From Limnohabitans sp. (GTDB lineage Bacteria; Planctomycetota; Phycisphaerae; Phycisphaerales; SM1A02): a DNA stretch of 18,500 bases. The first letter of the stretch is position 1. The number at the start of each line of letters is the position of its first letter. Shown here in pieces: positions 6,017 through 14,329 of this stretch. The translations under genes were made by a program, and so were the position numbers. Where the stretch lies: NCBI GenBank assembly GCA_030054275.1, contig JASGCF010000015.1, forward strand, positions 1 to 18,500, in the 5' to 3' direction. The notes below the pieces were generated by a model. The model was not told the DNA's origin. It made no database searches and worked only from the letters and a program-made list of their open reading frames with translations.

Positions 6017-8812
6017 GTGTCACAGCATTTCTTCCACCGCATTGTCACGCGCGCGATGGCCGCGCTGGCCGCATGCGCTGCTGCCCAAAGCAGCACCGCA
6101 CAGTCGTTTGTGCCGGAGTCGGTGGCGCCGTCCGCAGCAGTCATGGAGGCGGCGCAAGCGGAGTATCTCACGCCTGATGAGCGTCGAGATTTTCGCGTGA
6201 TGCACGGAATTTCGGACGACACAGACCTCGATACGCCTGCGCGTCGCGCTCGCGCTGCATCGGAGCGATTTGATTTCGGTGATCCATCGTTCAATGACCC
6301 GGCCACGCCGATGACGCTGCGGTTGACAGCGCTTCGCGAAAACGCAGCATTTCAAGCGATTCTCGACGCGACGACAGAAGAGTCAGACCTCCCTGCGCTT
6401 GCATTTCGTGCAGAGGCGCTGGCAATCCTTGGTCAACGCGAGGAGGCGCTTCGCCTCACTTCGAGTGAGAAGGCTGTTGCGGCGCTTGAAAACGCGCAAA
6501 CCGTTGAAGATGCGCTCGCAGCGGTCGATCTTGCAGCACTGCGTATTCGGCTCGATGCGTCGCGTGCGTCAACCTATCGCACGCTGCTTGCAACGCTCGC
6601 GCGCGCGCGACAAGATCTTGATCGGCTCGACCCGCGCATTCGAGTTCGAGAAGCAGAACTTCTTGCAGAGCGTCACGCCATGCAAGACGCTGTTCGCGCC
6701 ACGGGCGAAGCGCTTGGGTTGTCCCCACGATGTGCACGCGCGTGGCGGCTTGCTGGCGACCTCGCACTTGATCAATTCGACTTTGACGGCGCAGCTCGCG
6801 CTGTGCGAGCTCTTCGTCGCATCGCGCCCATGCATCCCTTGGCTGCCGTACTGGAAGCGCGGAGTGCGTTGATGCAAGACGATCCAACAACCGCGCTTCG
6901 TGTGATCGATGCAGCGCTTGCTTTTGGTAACAGCGCGCAGTGCGAGTTGCGCGCGTGGCGCGCCGCTGCGGAGGGTTCGCGCTACGACTTTGCCAAAATG
7001 CAGCAGGAATTCGCTCGATTTGACCTTCTTGCGCCAGGAAGTTCGTTGGCGTTGGTTGTCGCTGGGCGCCAGTTGGTGTTCGATCGCCAATACGCCGAGG
7101 CGCGTGCAACATTGGCTGCAGCAGCATCACGCGAGCCAGCGTGGGCGCTTCCGCGAGCAGAACTTGGTTTGCTTTCGATGCAAGATGGCAACGAAGAGCG
7201 TGCTGTCGCAGACTTGAAACAAGCTGTCGCCCTTGATCCACATGATGAGCGCACGGTCTTCACCTTGGCGCTTGCAGAACAATTGCTCGGTTGGCAGCGC
7301 ATCGAGACCAAGTACTTCATCATTCGACATCCGGAAGGCGATGCAGCATTGGTTGCGGCGCTTTTGACGGAACCTCTTGATCGCATGCATGAAGAGGTCT
7401 GTGGGAAACTCGGTCACGAACCAGCTCAGAAAACGCTGCTCGATGTGATGCCTGATCACCGAAGTTTCGGGGTTCGAATCACGGGTTTGCCGCGTATTCA
7501 CACGATCGCCGTTTGCACAGGGCCGACGATTGCCATCGAGATTCCGAAGGATGGACCGCAATCGAAGCACCTTGGCTTGTTCGATCCACTTGCTGTCTTG
7601 CGGCATGAGTACACACACACCGTCACGCTTTCGATGACGAAGAATCGCATTCCTCACTGGCTCACCGAGGCAGTCGCGGTGACACTTGAAGAGACGCCGC
7701 GCACCTATGACAACTGTCAGTTGCTTGCAGCTGCATGGCATCGCGGGGCACTTTTCAATCTCGACGAAATCAATTGGGCATTCGTGCGGCCGGAGCGGCC
7801 AACGGATCGCCCGCAGGCGTACGCACAGGGCCGTTGGATGGTTGAGTACGCAGAAGTGACCTTCGGCTGGGACGCGTTGCGAAAGTTGCTGTTCTCCTAC
7901 GCGGACGGCGTTCGAGAAGATGACGCCATGCGAGGTGCATTCGGTGTGCCTCGCGATGCGTTTTACAAAGGCTTTCTCGCGTGGGCGGCGCGCGAAGTGC
8001 GCGCGTGGGGGCTCGATCCACAGCCGCCACTTCGAGATCTTCTGCGTGACATTGTGGAGAGTTCTCGCGGCACCGGTGCATCCGATGCGGCAGCGCGCTT
8101 CGATCAACTTGAGCGAGAACGGTTGGCCAAGGTTGCTGCGCGGCTGACAGAACCAGTCGGTGCGCCAGGCGCAGAACGACGAAAGCTCTCGCGCCTTGAT
8201 TGGCCCTCGGAGCCCATGCCTGATGTGACGCTTGATGATGCAATGATCGAAGCGCTGCTGGCGCAGCATCCAAATCATCCTGATGTGATCGAGATCGCGC
8301 TTCGCCGAACGAAAGATGCTGGCGCTACCAATGCTCAGAGCGCGTCCACACTTGATGACGCGACCAGAGTGCTTCTTGAGCGCTACGCACAACTTCGACC
8401 GGTGGATCCGCTGCCACACCGCATGTGGGCCAAGCAATCGAAGAGTGTGTCGGCTGCAACCGAGTTCGCCAACGGAGCAACGAACGCGCTTGAGCATTTG
8501 CGCGCACTTGATTTGGTTGCGGAGAAAGACAACGCCTTCGCCATCGCGTTGGCGCGAGAGCGGCGCGCTGCGGGTGACCGACGCGAGGCGAGCGCGTACG
8601 CAGAGCGAGCCGTGCGCATGAATCCGTTTGATGCCACTGTCCGCGAACTGGCTGCAGCGATTGCAGTCGAGGGCGGCCGACTCGATCGAGCCGAGCGTCA
8701 CATCCAAGCGTTGGTCGTGCTTGAGCCAGACCGAGCGTTACATCGCAGCCGTTTAGAGAAGATTCGTGAACTGCGGGCGAAGTCCGAGAGAACAGTGGAA
8801 ACGAGCCCGTAA
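6017..8812 (+). CDS. Exported TPR protein with gluzincin-like (MA) metallopeptidase domain
   Basis: From GTG 6017 the product has 931 residues and opens with a short basic region, a hydrophobic stretch AMAALAACAAAQ and an AQS-type cleavage site, as in a signal peptide. A GTG at 5951 would put 22 Arg-rich residues before it. Residues about 100-420 are helical repeats rich in A-L-A and R-A patterns, read as TPR. The central domain carries HEYTH (H530, E531, H534) and E551 in PHWLTEAVA, which is the HExxH plus distal Glu layout of gluzincin peptidases of the MA type (PF13485-like). More helical repeats follow to the end, including AYAERAVRMNPFD, a clear TPR signature. It probably acts outside the cytoplasm as a scaffold or processing protease. 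The substrate is unknown. It is divergent from the LolA-like gene. Confidence 0.8.
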   Translation: MSQHFFHRIVTRAMAALAACAAAQSSTAQSFVPESVAPSAAVMEAAQAEYLTPDERRDFRVMHGISDDTDLDTPARRARAASERFDFGDPSFNDPATPMTLRLTALRENAAFQAILDATTEESDLPALAFRAEALAILGQREEALRLTSSEKAVAALENAQTVEDALAAVDLAALRIRLDASRASTYRTLLATLARARQDLDRLDPRIRVREAELLAERHAMQDAVRATGEALGLSPRCARAWRLAGDLALDQFDFDGAARAVRALRRIAPMHPLAAVLEARSALMQDDPTTALRVIDAALAFGNSAQCELRAWRAAAEGSRYDFAKMQQEFARFDLLAPGSSLALVVAGRQLVFDRQYAEARATLAAAASREPAWALPRAELGLLSMQDGNEERAVADLKQAVALDPHDERTVFTLALAEQLLGWQRIETKYFIIRHPEGDAALVAALLTEPLDRMHEEVCGKLGHEPAQKTLLDVMPDHRSFGVRITGLPRIHTIAVCTGPTIAIEIPKDGPQSKHLGLFDPLAVLRHEYTHTVTLSMTKNRIPHWLTEAVAVTLEETPRTYDNCQLLAAAWHRGALFNLDEINWAFVRPERPTDRPQAYAQGRWMVEYAEVTFGWDALRKLLFSYADGVREDDAMRGAFGVPRDAFYKGFLAWAAREVRAWGLDPQPPLRDLLRDIVESSRGTGASDAAARFDQLERERLAKVAARLTEPVGAPGAERRKLSRLDWPSEPMPDVTLDDAMIEALLAQHPNHPDVIEIALRRTKDAGATNAQSASTLDDATRVLLERYAQLRPVDPLPHRMWAKQSKSVSAATEFANGATNALEHLRALDLVAEKDNAFAIALARERRAAGDRREASAYAERAVRMNPFDATVRELAAAIAVEGGRLDRAERHIQALVVLEPDRALHRSRLEKIRELRAKSERTVETSP

Positions 8813-8924
8813 GAGGGTTGAGAAGAGCGCATCGCGGAGTCGGATCGGCCGCCGACGGAGTTGAGAATTGTTCCAAAGCGGTTCCGTCGCCCCGCGAACT
8901 GTTTGGAAATCCGAGATCTTGGGC

Positions 8925-8930
8925 TACTCT
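8925..8930 (+). promoter_or_regulatory. Predicted promoter of the secreted-protein/sigma cluster
   Basis: TACTCT at 8925-8930 matches the hexamer used at other genes here, and a TTGGAA at 8903-8908 stands 16 bp upstream as a possible -35. Transcription would start near 8937, leaving a leader of about 160 nt before the ATG at 9099. This is the only candidate I see in the 286-bp gap 8813-9098, which otherwise holds no convincing gene. A weak GTCGG/CCGAC hairpin at 8839-8856 lacks a T-run. Confidence 0.4.
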
Positions 8931-9098
8931 CGATGCCGGAACCTGCCATGCGGGTTGTTGTTCACTGCGTTGCGGGTGTTCCGAACGCGAAGAGTTGCTC
9001 AGACAAATCAGTCAAATGCATACTTCGCGATTCTCTCCTCGCGATTCTCTCTTGAACGGGTTGGCTTTCGAATCACTGAATCCTGCGAGTATTCCAAC

Positions 9099-10166
9099 AT
9101 GCACACCGCCACACGCTCGATCACATCGATTCGTCATGTCTCGCTCGTACTCGCGACGGCGTTTCTATCGCCAGTCGTATTCGCCGATGAGGTGGTGTTC
9201 AACTGCGCATTGATTCCCGCGACAAGTACGCTCACACAAACGACAGACCTCACCGCGCCGTTCAACGGCACACTCATTGGCGATTATGACGCTGTGAATA
9301 ATCCGACGGGTACACGAACCTTGCCTGGCGTCTTCGGCGGATCGGGCAACAACGCTATCCCGTACACGGCAAGTTTCGCAGTTGCTGGTGACATTGTGTC
9401 GCGTCCTACGGGTGCACTGGTGCTCGGTGTGGATAGTGAAGGTCTTCAGATTCGCGTGTCTCAACTGGCCGTGGACCTCTTGGGTGCTGTTCCTGCAACG
9501 CTTGGCGCGACGGTCAACATCAACTACCAAACATTCCGCACGGTGCAGCCGAGTTCGCTGTACCCAGGCGGCGTCACAGTGCCTGTTCCGGTTGGGAACG
9601 CGAACATCACGCAATTCACTGCAACGCAAACGGGAAAGCCAGTGTTTGGCGTGTTGGTTCCGCAGAAAGATGGGTCGTTTCAATTCAATGTTGCAGTGCC
9701 CGTCGTGTACACGATCGTGGCCACAGCGCTTGGTCAACCTGTTGGCGACGGGGCACCGACGCCAGGCGTGCTTCCGCTGACAGGCCGCTTGGTCGAGGGT
9801 ACGAATGCCGTGACACTGACGCTCGATGTGACGAACTCGGAATCGACGACACAACCGGTCGAAGCAGATCCGTTTACGAATATCGCGCTTGATCTGCCAA
9901 CAGTTTTCCCGACAGGTGGTATCGCGCACTTGCTGTTGTCGGGCGATGTGACTTCGCTGACGGTCGCGACAACCCTGAACGCATCGCTTGATGTTGCGGG
10001 AACTCGCCAACCGCGGCTTGGTGATTTGAACGGGGATTTCATCGTGAACGCAGCGGATCTGTCCCTGCTTCTTGCGAATTGGGGCGGAACAGGCGTTGGT
10101 GATATCGACGGCGACGGTATTGTCTCGGCCACCGACTTGTCGCTCATGCTCGCAAACTGGGGTTGA
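9099..10166 (+). CDS. Secreted beta-rich protein with C-terminal dockerin-like repeat pair
   Basis: This is a 355-residue exported protein. The signal peptide runs from MHTATRSITSIRHVSLVLATA to the VFAD cleavage site (about residue 29). The body is Thr/Val/Gly-rich with alternating hydrophobic residues, consistent with an all-beta domain that I cannot assign to a family. The last 50 residues hold two dockerin type I-like calcium loops, GDLNGDFIVNAADLSLLLANW and GDIDGDGIVSATDLSLMLANWG, ending exactly at the stop. Dockerins bind cohesins in cellulosomes. In Planctomycetota such tails are common on exported proteins and may serve surface attachment or sorting, but that role is inference. An upstream extension of the frame lacks a signal peptide at its start, so ATG 9099 is preferred. 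First gene of a plus-strand cluster. Confidence 0.78.
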   Translation: MHTATRSITSIRHVSLVLATAFLSPVVFADEVVFNCALIPATSTLTQTTDLTAPFNGTLIGDYDAVNNPTGTRTLPGVFGGSGNNAIPYTASFAVAGDIVSRPTGALVLGVDSEGLQIRVSQLAVDLLGAVPATLGATVNINYQTFRTVQPSSLYPGGVTVPVPVGNANITQFTATQTGKPVFGVLVPQKDGSFQFNVAVPVVYTIVATALGQPVGDGAPTPGVLPLTGRLVEGTNAVTLTLDVTNSESTTQPVEADPFTNIALDLPTVFPTGGIAHLLLSGDVTSLTVATTLNASLDVAGTRQPRLGDLNGDFIVNAADLSLLLANWGGTGVGDIDGDGIVSATDLSLMLANWG

Positions 10167-10201
10167 GCGACGGCCGCAACAGCATTTCGGGAGGATGCGG
10201 T

Positions 10202-11746
10202 ATGCGAAAGCCCGTTCAACAGTTCGCTCAACGCGCATGCATGTCTGCGCAAATTCAGGCGCGATGCATCGCGTGCGTGGTTGTGGGCATGATCGGTGTT
10301 GGAAGAGCGGTCGAACCCGTGCACGCTGGCGAAGTTGAACTTGCGTTCAATGCGCCAAAAACTTTTTACTTCCCTGAGCCGTTTTTCCCAACGATGTTTC
10401 GCACGCGCGATCTTGATCAAGATGGCTTCGTGGATGTTGTCGTTGCGGGCCGCGATCCGGACGATCGGCTGATCACGCTCAAAGGTGTTGGCGATGGATC
10501 GTTCGTGCCTTTGCAAACCATGTTGGCCGAAGGGTTCACGGATTGGCTTGAACTTGCTGACCTTGATGGCGATGGTCGCGACGACATTGTGTCTGCGTGG
10601 CGCGGCGATGACGCGCGCGTCGTCGCATATCGCGGGTTACCCAGCGGACAGTTCGCGGCGCCAACGGTGCTTGCGAGTGTAGAAACGGGAACGATGCGCG
10701 ATCCGCAAGGAGTGACAGTCGGCGACTTCGACGGCGACGGCGATCTCGATATCGCGATTGCGTCGTACATCGGACACTCTGTCGAAGTATTCTCGAATGA
10801 GCGACCGGCTGGACAAGTTGCACTGGCGTTTGAACGGACATCGCGTGTGCGAATGTCGCAGTTCTTCGGTGGATACGGCTTTCCGCGTGTGTTGACCTCG
10901 GGCGACCTCGATGGTGATGGCGACATAGATCTTGTTGCGAATGAACTCGGCGGAAGCCGCGTTGCCGTGATTCGCAATGAGGGTGGACGATTTGTGCGCG
11001 CGGTTGAGTATCGCGCGCCGCTCATCGGAACCGAGCGCCCAGGAATCACCGCAGTCGAACTCTTGGATATCGACAGCGACGGTGATCTCGACGCGTATGC
11101 GCCTTCGCTCGTACTTGATACGACACAGAAAATCGTGTGGTTTCGGAACGACGGGACGGGCCGCTTTGATGCGCGCATTCCAGGCGATTCCACGCTTGTC
11201 GGCTACATCTTCGCAGCGAAACTCGCAGACCTTGATTCGGACGGCGACTTGGATTCCATCGCAGGATCTGCGCTGCCTGGCGCGATCACGGTGAGTCGAC
11301 GCACCGCGGATGGATCCTTTGATTTTGTTGTTGATCGTGTGTTCGAGCTTGGTTCGCTCATTCGCCATGTTGATGCTGTTGACTATGACAACGACTGCGA
11401 TCTCGACATCATGGTGGTGGATGGTCCGGGTCGATTTCTCCAAACGCGTCGCAACATCACGCCACAAGAAAATCCGCCGTGCGGAGGCGTTGCTGCATCG
11501 CGCGCAACGGGTTCTCGCGATGAACTGTCGGTTGATGACGATGGAAGGAAATCTCGGGGCGAAGTTCGTTTTCCACTTGCACGACTTGATCGAAACGACG
11601 ACGGCAGTTTCGATGCATCCGATATTGCTGTGTGGCTCGCTGGAATCTCCATGCGAGTCGAGCCCTTTGGCGCAACTCCAGCATCATCGCGAACTCAAGT
11701 GGGTACTCCAACCGACTCGAAGCGTCAGGCTGGAGGCACGCCATGA
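10202..11746 (+). CDS. Exported FG-GAP/VCBS seven-repeat beta-propeller protein with a dockerin-like half
   Basis: This is a 514-residue exported protein. GGGAGG at 10189-10194, 7 nt before ATG 10202, fixes the start. An N-terminal basic and hydrophobic stretch (RCIACVVVGMIGVG) resembles a signal peptide. Seven D-x-D-x-D-G-x-x-D calcium loops typical of FG-GAP/VCBS repeats start near residues 70, 120, 175, 235, 289, 343 and 394, the number expected for a seven-bladed propeller. The last one reads DYDNDCDLD. A single dockerin-like loop, DRNDDGSFDASDIAVWLAGI, follows at 463-482, and a 32-residue Thr/Ser/Gly tail closes the protein. Such propellers usually mediate adhesion or ligand binding outside the cell. 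It lies 35 bp downstream of the first dockerin protein and overlaps the next gene by ATGA. Confidence 0.85.
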   Translation: MRKPVQQFAQRACMSAQIQARCIACVVVGMIGVGRAVEPVHAGEVELAFNAPKTFYFPEPFFPTMFRTRDLDQDGFVDVVVAGRDPDDRLITLKGVGDGSFVPLQTMLAEGFTDWLELADLDGDGRDDIVSAWRGDDARVVAYRGLPSGQFAAPTVLASVETGTMRDPQGVTVGDFDGDGDLDIAIASYIGHSVEVFSNERPAGQVALAFERTSRVRMSQFFGGYGFPRVLTSGDLDGDGDIDLVANELGGSRVAVIRNEGGRFVRAVEYRAPLIGTERPGITAVELLDIDSDGDLDAYAPSLVLDTTQKIVWFRNDGTGRFDARIPGDSTLVGYIFAAKLADLDSDGDLDSIAGSALPGAITVSRRTADGSFDFVVDRVFELGSLIRHVDAVDYDNDCDLDIMVVDGPGRFLQTRRNITPQENPPCGGVAASRATGSRDELSVDDDGRKSRGEVRFPLARLDRNDDGSFDASDIAVWLAGISMRVEPFGATPASSRTQVGTPTDSKRQAGGTP

Positions 11747-11790
11747 GTTTCACCATGAGTTACATCATGAGTTTCACCATGAGTTCCGCG
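11743..11790 (+). repeat. 12-bp tandem repeat carrying in-frame ATG codons
   Basis: Four imperfect copies of ATGAGTTTCACC begin at 11743, 11755, 11767 and 11779, and a fifth ATG follows at 11791. Copies 1 and 3 are identical. The repeat gives five alternative in-frame starts ahead of the signal peptide, so copy-number change would alter only the extreme N-terminus. Confidence 0.85.
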
Positions 11791-12858
11791 ATGCGACTCA
11801 TCCCAAAAATCACTGGCGCTCTCGCATGCGCAACCGTTGGATGTGTGCAAATCTCTGCATTCGCGCAGTGTCCAACACCGGGCGATTGCCGCGCGGTTCA
11901 TGCGACGCCAGGCTGTGAGCAGCCGGAATGCTGTCAACTTGTGTGCGAGTTTGACATGCTGTGTTGCACCGATAGTTGGAACGAAACCTGCGTGAAAGCG
12001 GCGTTCGAATTCTGCGAGGGTATCAGTTGTCCTTCTGCGGGTGCATGCACCGCTGCGCATCCAACATCCGGTTGCGACGACTACGAATGCTGCGAGCAAG
12101 TGGTCGCGTTTGATTCATGGTGCACCTACGCGGGATGGGACCAGATCTGCGCGCTTGAAGCTGTCGAGTTGTGCGGCGTGACGCCCTGCACGATCAACAC
12201 AACGGGCGCGATCGATGAGAACGAACCGTGCTATCGCCGCTTGAATGACGGCTGGGGTGTTGGGCAGACCGCAGCGCGCATCGCGGTCACCTGCGGCACA
12301 CTCATGAAGGGAAAGATTGCTGGCGGCGGCCCGCGCGATTTGGATTGGTTTGCGGTCGATGGCGCAACGCGCAAGCGCTATCGCGTGACGGTCGACGCCG
12401 AGTTCCCCGCGGAATTGCAATACATGCTTGGCACGGAGGAAGGCCCGAACACTGTGAAATGGCTTCTCGGTGGGCCGATTTGCGATGGCCCGGTGTCAGT
12501 CATCTTTCTCACCGAACTTGGAACCTCCACGATCATCTTGGGTGCTGGGAGCGATGAGCGCGAGTACCGCAGCGCGATCGACTGCGACGAAATCAATCCG
12601 GAGAATCCGCCCGGACCAGACGACCCGCCGCGCGTGACGCTTCTCGGACTGCGGTGGAAGACTCGATTCGAATGTCTCGCGCTTGCAGATGTCGATGGTG
12701 ACGGTGCCGTCGGAGCTGCGGATCTTTCGCTCTTGCTCGCAAACTGGGGTGATGTGGACCCTGGGCTTCCGTTTGATCCATTCGCGCCCGACGCGGATCT
12801 CGATGGCGACGGCGCTGTTGGCGCAGCCGACCTCTCGCTCCTCCTCGCGGGTTGGTGA
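11743..12858 (+). CDS. Exported Cys-rich repeat protein with dockerin-like pair
   Basis: TGGAGG at 11731-11736 precedes ATG 11743, which overlaps the upstream stop (ATGA). The 371-residue product opens with MSFTMSYIMSFTMSSAM, encoded by a 12-bp tandem repeat, before a hydrophobic stretch and an AFAQ signal-type cleavage site near 42. Two homologous Cys-rich modules of about 43 residues lie at 49-91 and 102-144. They share C-x(4)-H-x-(T/S)-x-GC-x(4)-CC, then F-D, W-x(3)-C and A-x(3)-(F/L)-C. A region at about 155-270 (DLDWFAVDG, RVTVDAE) looks like a PPC-type beta-sandwich. Two dockerin-like loops, DVDGDGAVGAADLSLLLANWG and DLDGDGAVGAADLSLLLAGW, close the protein; their protein sequences match but their codons differ. 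The likely location is cell surface or secreted, with disulfides. The function is unknown. Confidence 0.8.
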   Translation: MSFTMSYIMSFTMSSAMRLIPKITGALACATVGCVQISAFAQCPTPGDCRAVHATPGCEQPECCQLVCEFDMLCCTDSWNETCVKAAFEFCEGISCPSAGACTAAHPTSGCDDYECCEQVVAFDSWCTYAGWDQICALEAVELCGVTPCTINTTGAIDENEPCYRRLNDGWGVGQTAARIAVTCGTLMKGKIAGGGPRDLDWFAVDGATRKRYRVTVDAEFPAELQYMLGTEEGPNTVKWLLGGPICDGPVSVIFLTELGTSTIILGAGSDEREYRSAIDCDEINPENPPGPDDPPRVTLLGLRWKTRFECLALADVDGDGAVGAADLSLLLANWGDVDPGLPFDPFAPDADLDGDGAVGAADLSLLLAGW

Positions 12859-12953
12859 AAAAGTCAGACTGGGGTGACGGAGCCGCGTCCCTCGGGCATC
12901 CTGCGCGCTTTCGAAGAGAAGGCAAAGCGGGCGTTCATTTCACCAACGGGCGT

Positions 12954-13664
12954 ATGAGCAAGTTTCCGGATTCCAACATCCACACACCTTCTGATTTGGC
13001 TCGGACATCCGATATGGACGGTGCCGACCGAGTTGCCGTGGTTGCGTTGGCCGAGGCGCGGCTTGAGGCGCGTGCAGCAGACGGCGACCGTGAGGCGATC
13101 GACTCTGTATGGCGTCGCAACCGACGATGGCTTGCGTCAGTTCTCGCCGCACACGCACCGCGGGGCGTGGAAGTTGAAGATCTCTTGCAGGAAGTGGCCG
13201 CAACCTTTGTGGCGAAAGCGCGCGACATTCGCGACGCAGCGAGTGTGCGCGGTTGGTTGCGTGTTGTTGCTGTGAACACGGCGCGCATGTGTGCGCGGCG
13301 GCGTGCTGCAGAGCGGCGCTCGCTTGAACAGTTGTCGGTCGGTTTGAAGTCGCGCGAATCTGGCGGGCGTGCGGATCAGGATGCGCGCGAGACGCTGGCG
13401 CTGCTTTCGCAACTTCCGGCGCAGTACGCAGAGCCGCTGTTGTTACAAGCGGGTCAAGGGCTTTCTCAGCGCGAGATTGCGGACATTCTGGAGTTACCTG
13501 AAACGACCATCGAAACGCGCCTCGCGCGCGCGCGACGCATGTTGCGAACGCTGGCCGCAGAGAGCGCACTGGATGCTTCAACGGCGAAAATGAAGGAAAC
13601 ATCGACGAAAGAGCGAATGTGCTTCACGATGATTGGCTTGGAGCAAGCGAGGACGACGCGATGA
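12954..13664 (+). CDS. ECF-type RNA polymerase sigma factor
   Basis: This sigma-70 family factor would direct RNA polymerase to a set of envelope or stress promoters. The 236-residue product has a sigma region 2 at about 48-120: an R/W-rich helix, then VEVEDLLQEVAATFVAKA and VRGWLRVVAVNTARMCARRR. After a short linker comes a sigma region 4 at about 148-200: LPAQYAEPLLLQAGQGLSQREIA then a helix-turn-helix, with ETTIETRLARARRMLRTL at the end. This two-domain layout without regions 1 and 3 is typical of ECF factors. Start ATG 12954 gives a 30-residue leader before region 2. ATG 13014, near MDGADR, is an alternative. It begins 95 bp after the Cys-rich gene and ends in an ATGA overlap with the membrane protein, the common arrangement for a sigma/anti-sigma pair. 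Confidence 0.9.
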   Translation: MSKFPDSNIHTPSDLARTSDMDGADRVAVVALAEARLEARAADGDREAIDSVWRRNRRWLASVLAAHAPRGVEVEDLLQEVAATFVAKARDIRDAASVRGWLRVVAVNTARMCARRRAAERRSLEQLSVGLKSRESGGRADQDARETLALLSQLPAQYAEPLLLQAGQGLSQREIADILELPETTIETRLARARRMLRTLAAESALDASTAKMKETSTKERMCFTMIGLEQARTTR

Positions 13665-14329
13665 AGAACGATGAACTTTCCAATACAAACGAGTCATATG
13701 AGTCACATGCTGCACACGAGGCACGCGGCGACAACACAGACGCGTCGCAACTCGATGTGTTGCTTTCTCGCGCAGTTGCGGGCGACACAAGTGCGCTTCG
13801 AGCTGTGTGTGAACGCGGGGCTGTCGAACCAGCTGTTCTTCGAGAATTCGCGCTTTGGCAAGCGGACGAGTTGCGATTGATGCGTGCCGCGCGTGCGCTC
13901 GATGCATGTGCTGACACAATTGAAGCGCCGTCTCCTTCGCCATCATCCCGTGTGCGCGAGGGCCTTGGTTGGGCTGTTGCGGCTGTACTTACGGTGCTTT
14001 TCATTGGCCGCGCGTATCTCCCGAGTGACGCACGCACTTCCACTCCAAATGCGAGCGTTGCTGGCTTTGGAGGATTCGCATCGAGCGATGAAGCATTTGA
14101 TGCGTATGTCGCGAAGGCACGCGAGGAAGGTGTGGTGACTGGTGATGTCGCGCCGCCGACCTTGCTTCGCTCGCGCGAACTCGGCAGCGGGCGCGGATTT
14201 GAGGTTGTCTTCGTGCGTCAGATCATTGAGCGACGCGTCTCGCCCGAGATCTATCGCGTCGCACCCAGCGGAGAAACCGGCCAACTTCGTCAAATTCTCA
14301 TTCGTCCTCGGACGGATCTCATGCAGTGA
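13661..14329 (+). CDS. Single-pass membrane protein in anti-sigma position
   Basis: This 222-residue protein has one predicted transmembrane helix, GLGWAVAAVLTVLFIGRAYL at 101-120. The first 100 residues, rich in acidic and Ala residues and with helical stretches (LLSRAVAGDTSALRAVC, REFALWQADELRLMRAARAL), would face the cytoplasm. About 100 residues would lie outside the membrane. Its start overlaps the sigma stop by ATGA, so an anti-sigma role is the natural inference. The zinc anti-sigma motif H-x3-C-x2-C is not present, so it would be a non-zinc or unrelated type. The GTGA overlap at its end links it to the PDZ gene. The function is inferred from context and topology, not from a family match. 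Confidence 0.65.
   Translation: MKNDELSNTNESYESHAAHEARGDNTDASQLDVLLSRAVAGDTSALRAVCERGAVEPAVLREFALWQADELRLMRAARALDACADTIEAPSPSPSSRVREGLGWAVAAVLTVLFIGRAYLPSDARTSTPNASVAGFGGFASSDEAFDAYVAKAREEGVVTGDVAPPTLLRSRELGSGRGFEVVFVRQIIERRVSPEIYRVAPSGETGQLRQILIRPRTDLMQ

Noticed and set aside
7127..8707. A 526-codon open frame on the minus strand inside the TPR-peptidase gene
   Set aside because: It is the mirror of a well-supported plus-strand gene in GC-rich DNA, has no domain I recognise, and its residues follow the codon bias of the other strand.
8839..8856. A terminator hairpin after the TPR-peptidase gene
   Set aside because: The stem is only 5 bp and no T-run follows, too weak to annotate as a terminator.
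9165..10238. A 357-codon minus-strand frame opposite the first dockerin protein
   Set aside because: It is rich in R, H, C and Q with no motif. The plus-strand reading has a signal peptide and dockerin loops.
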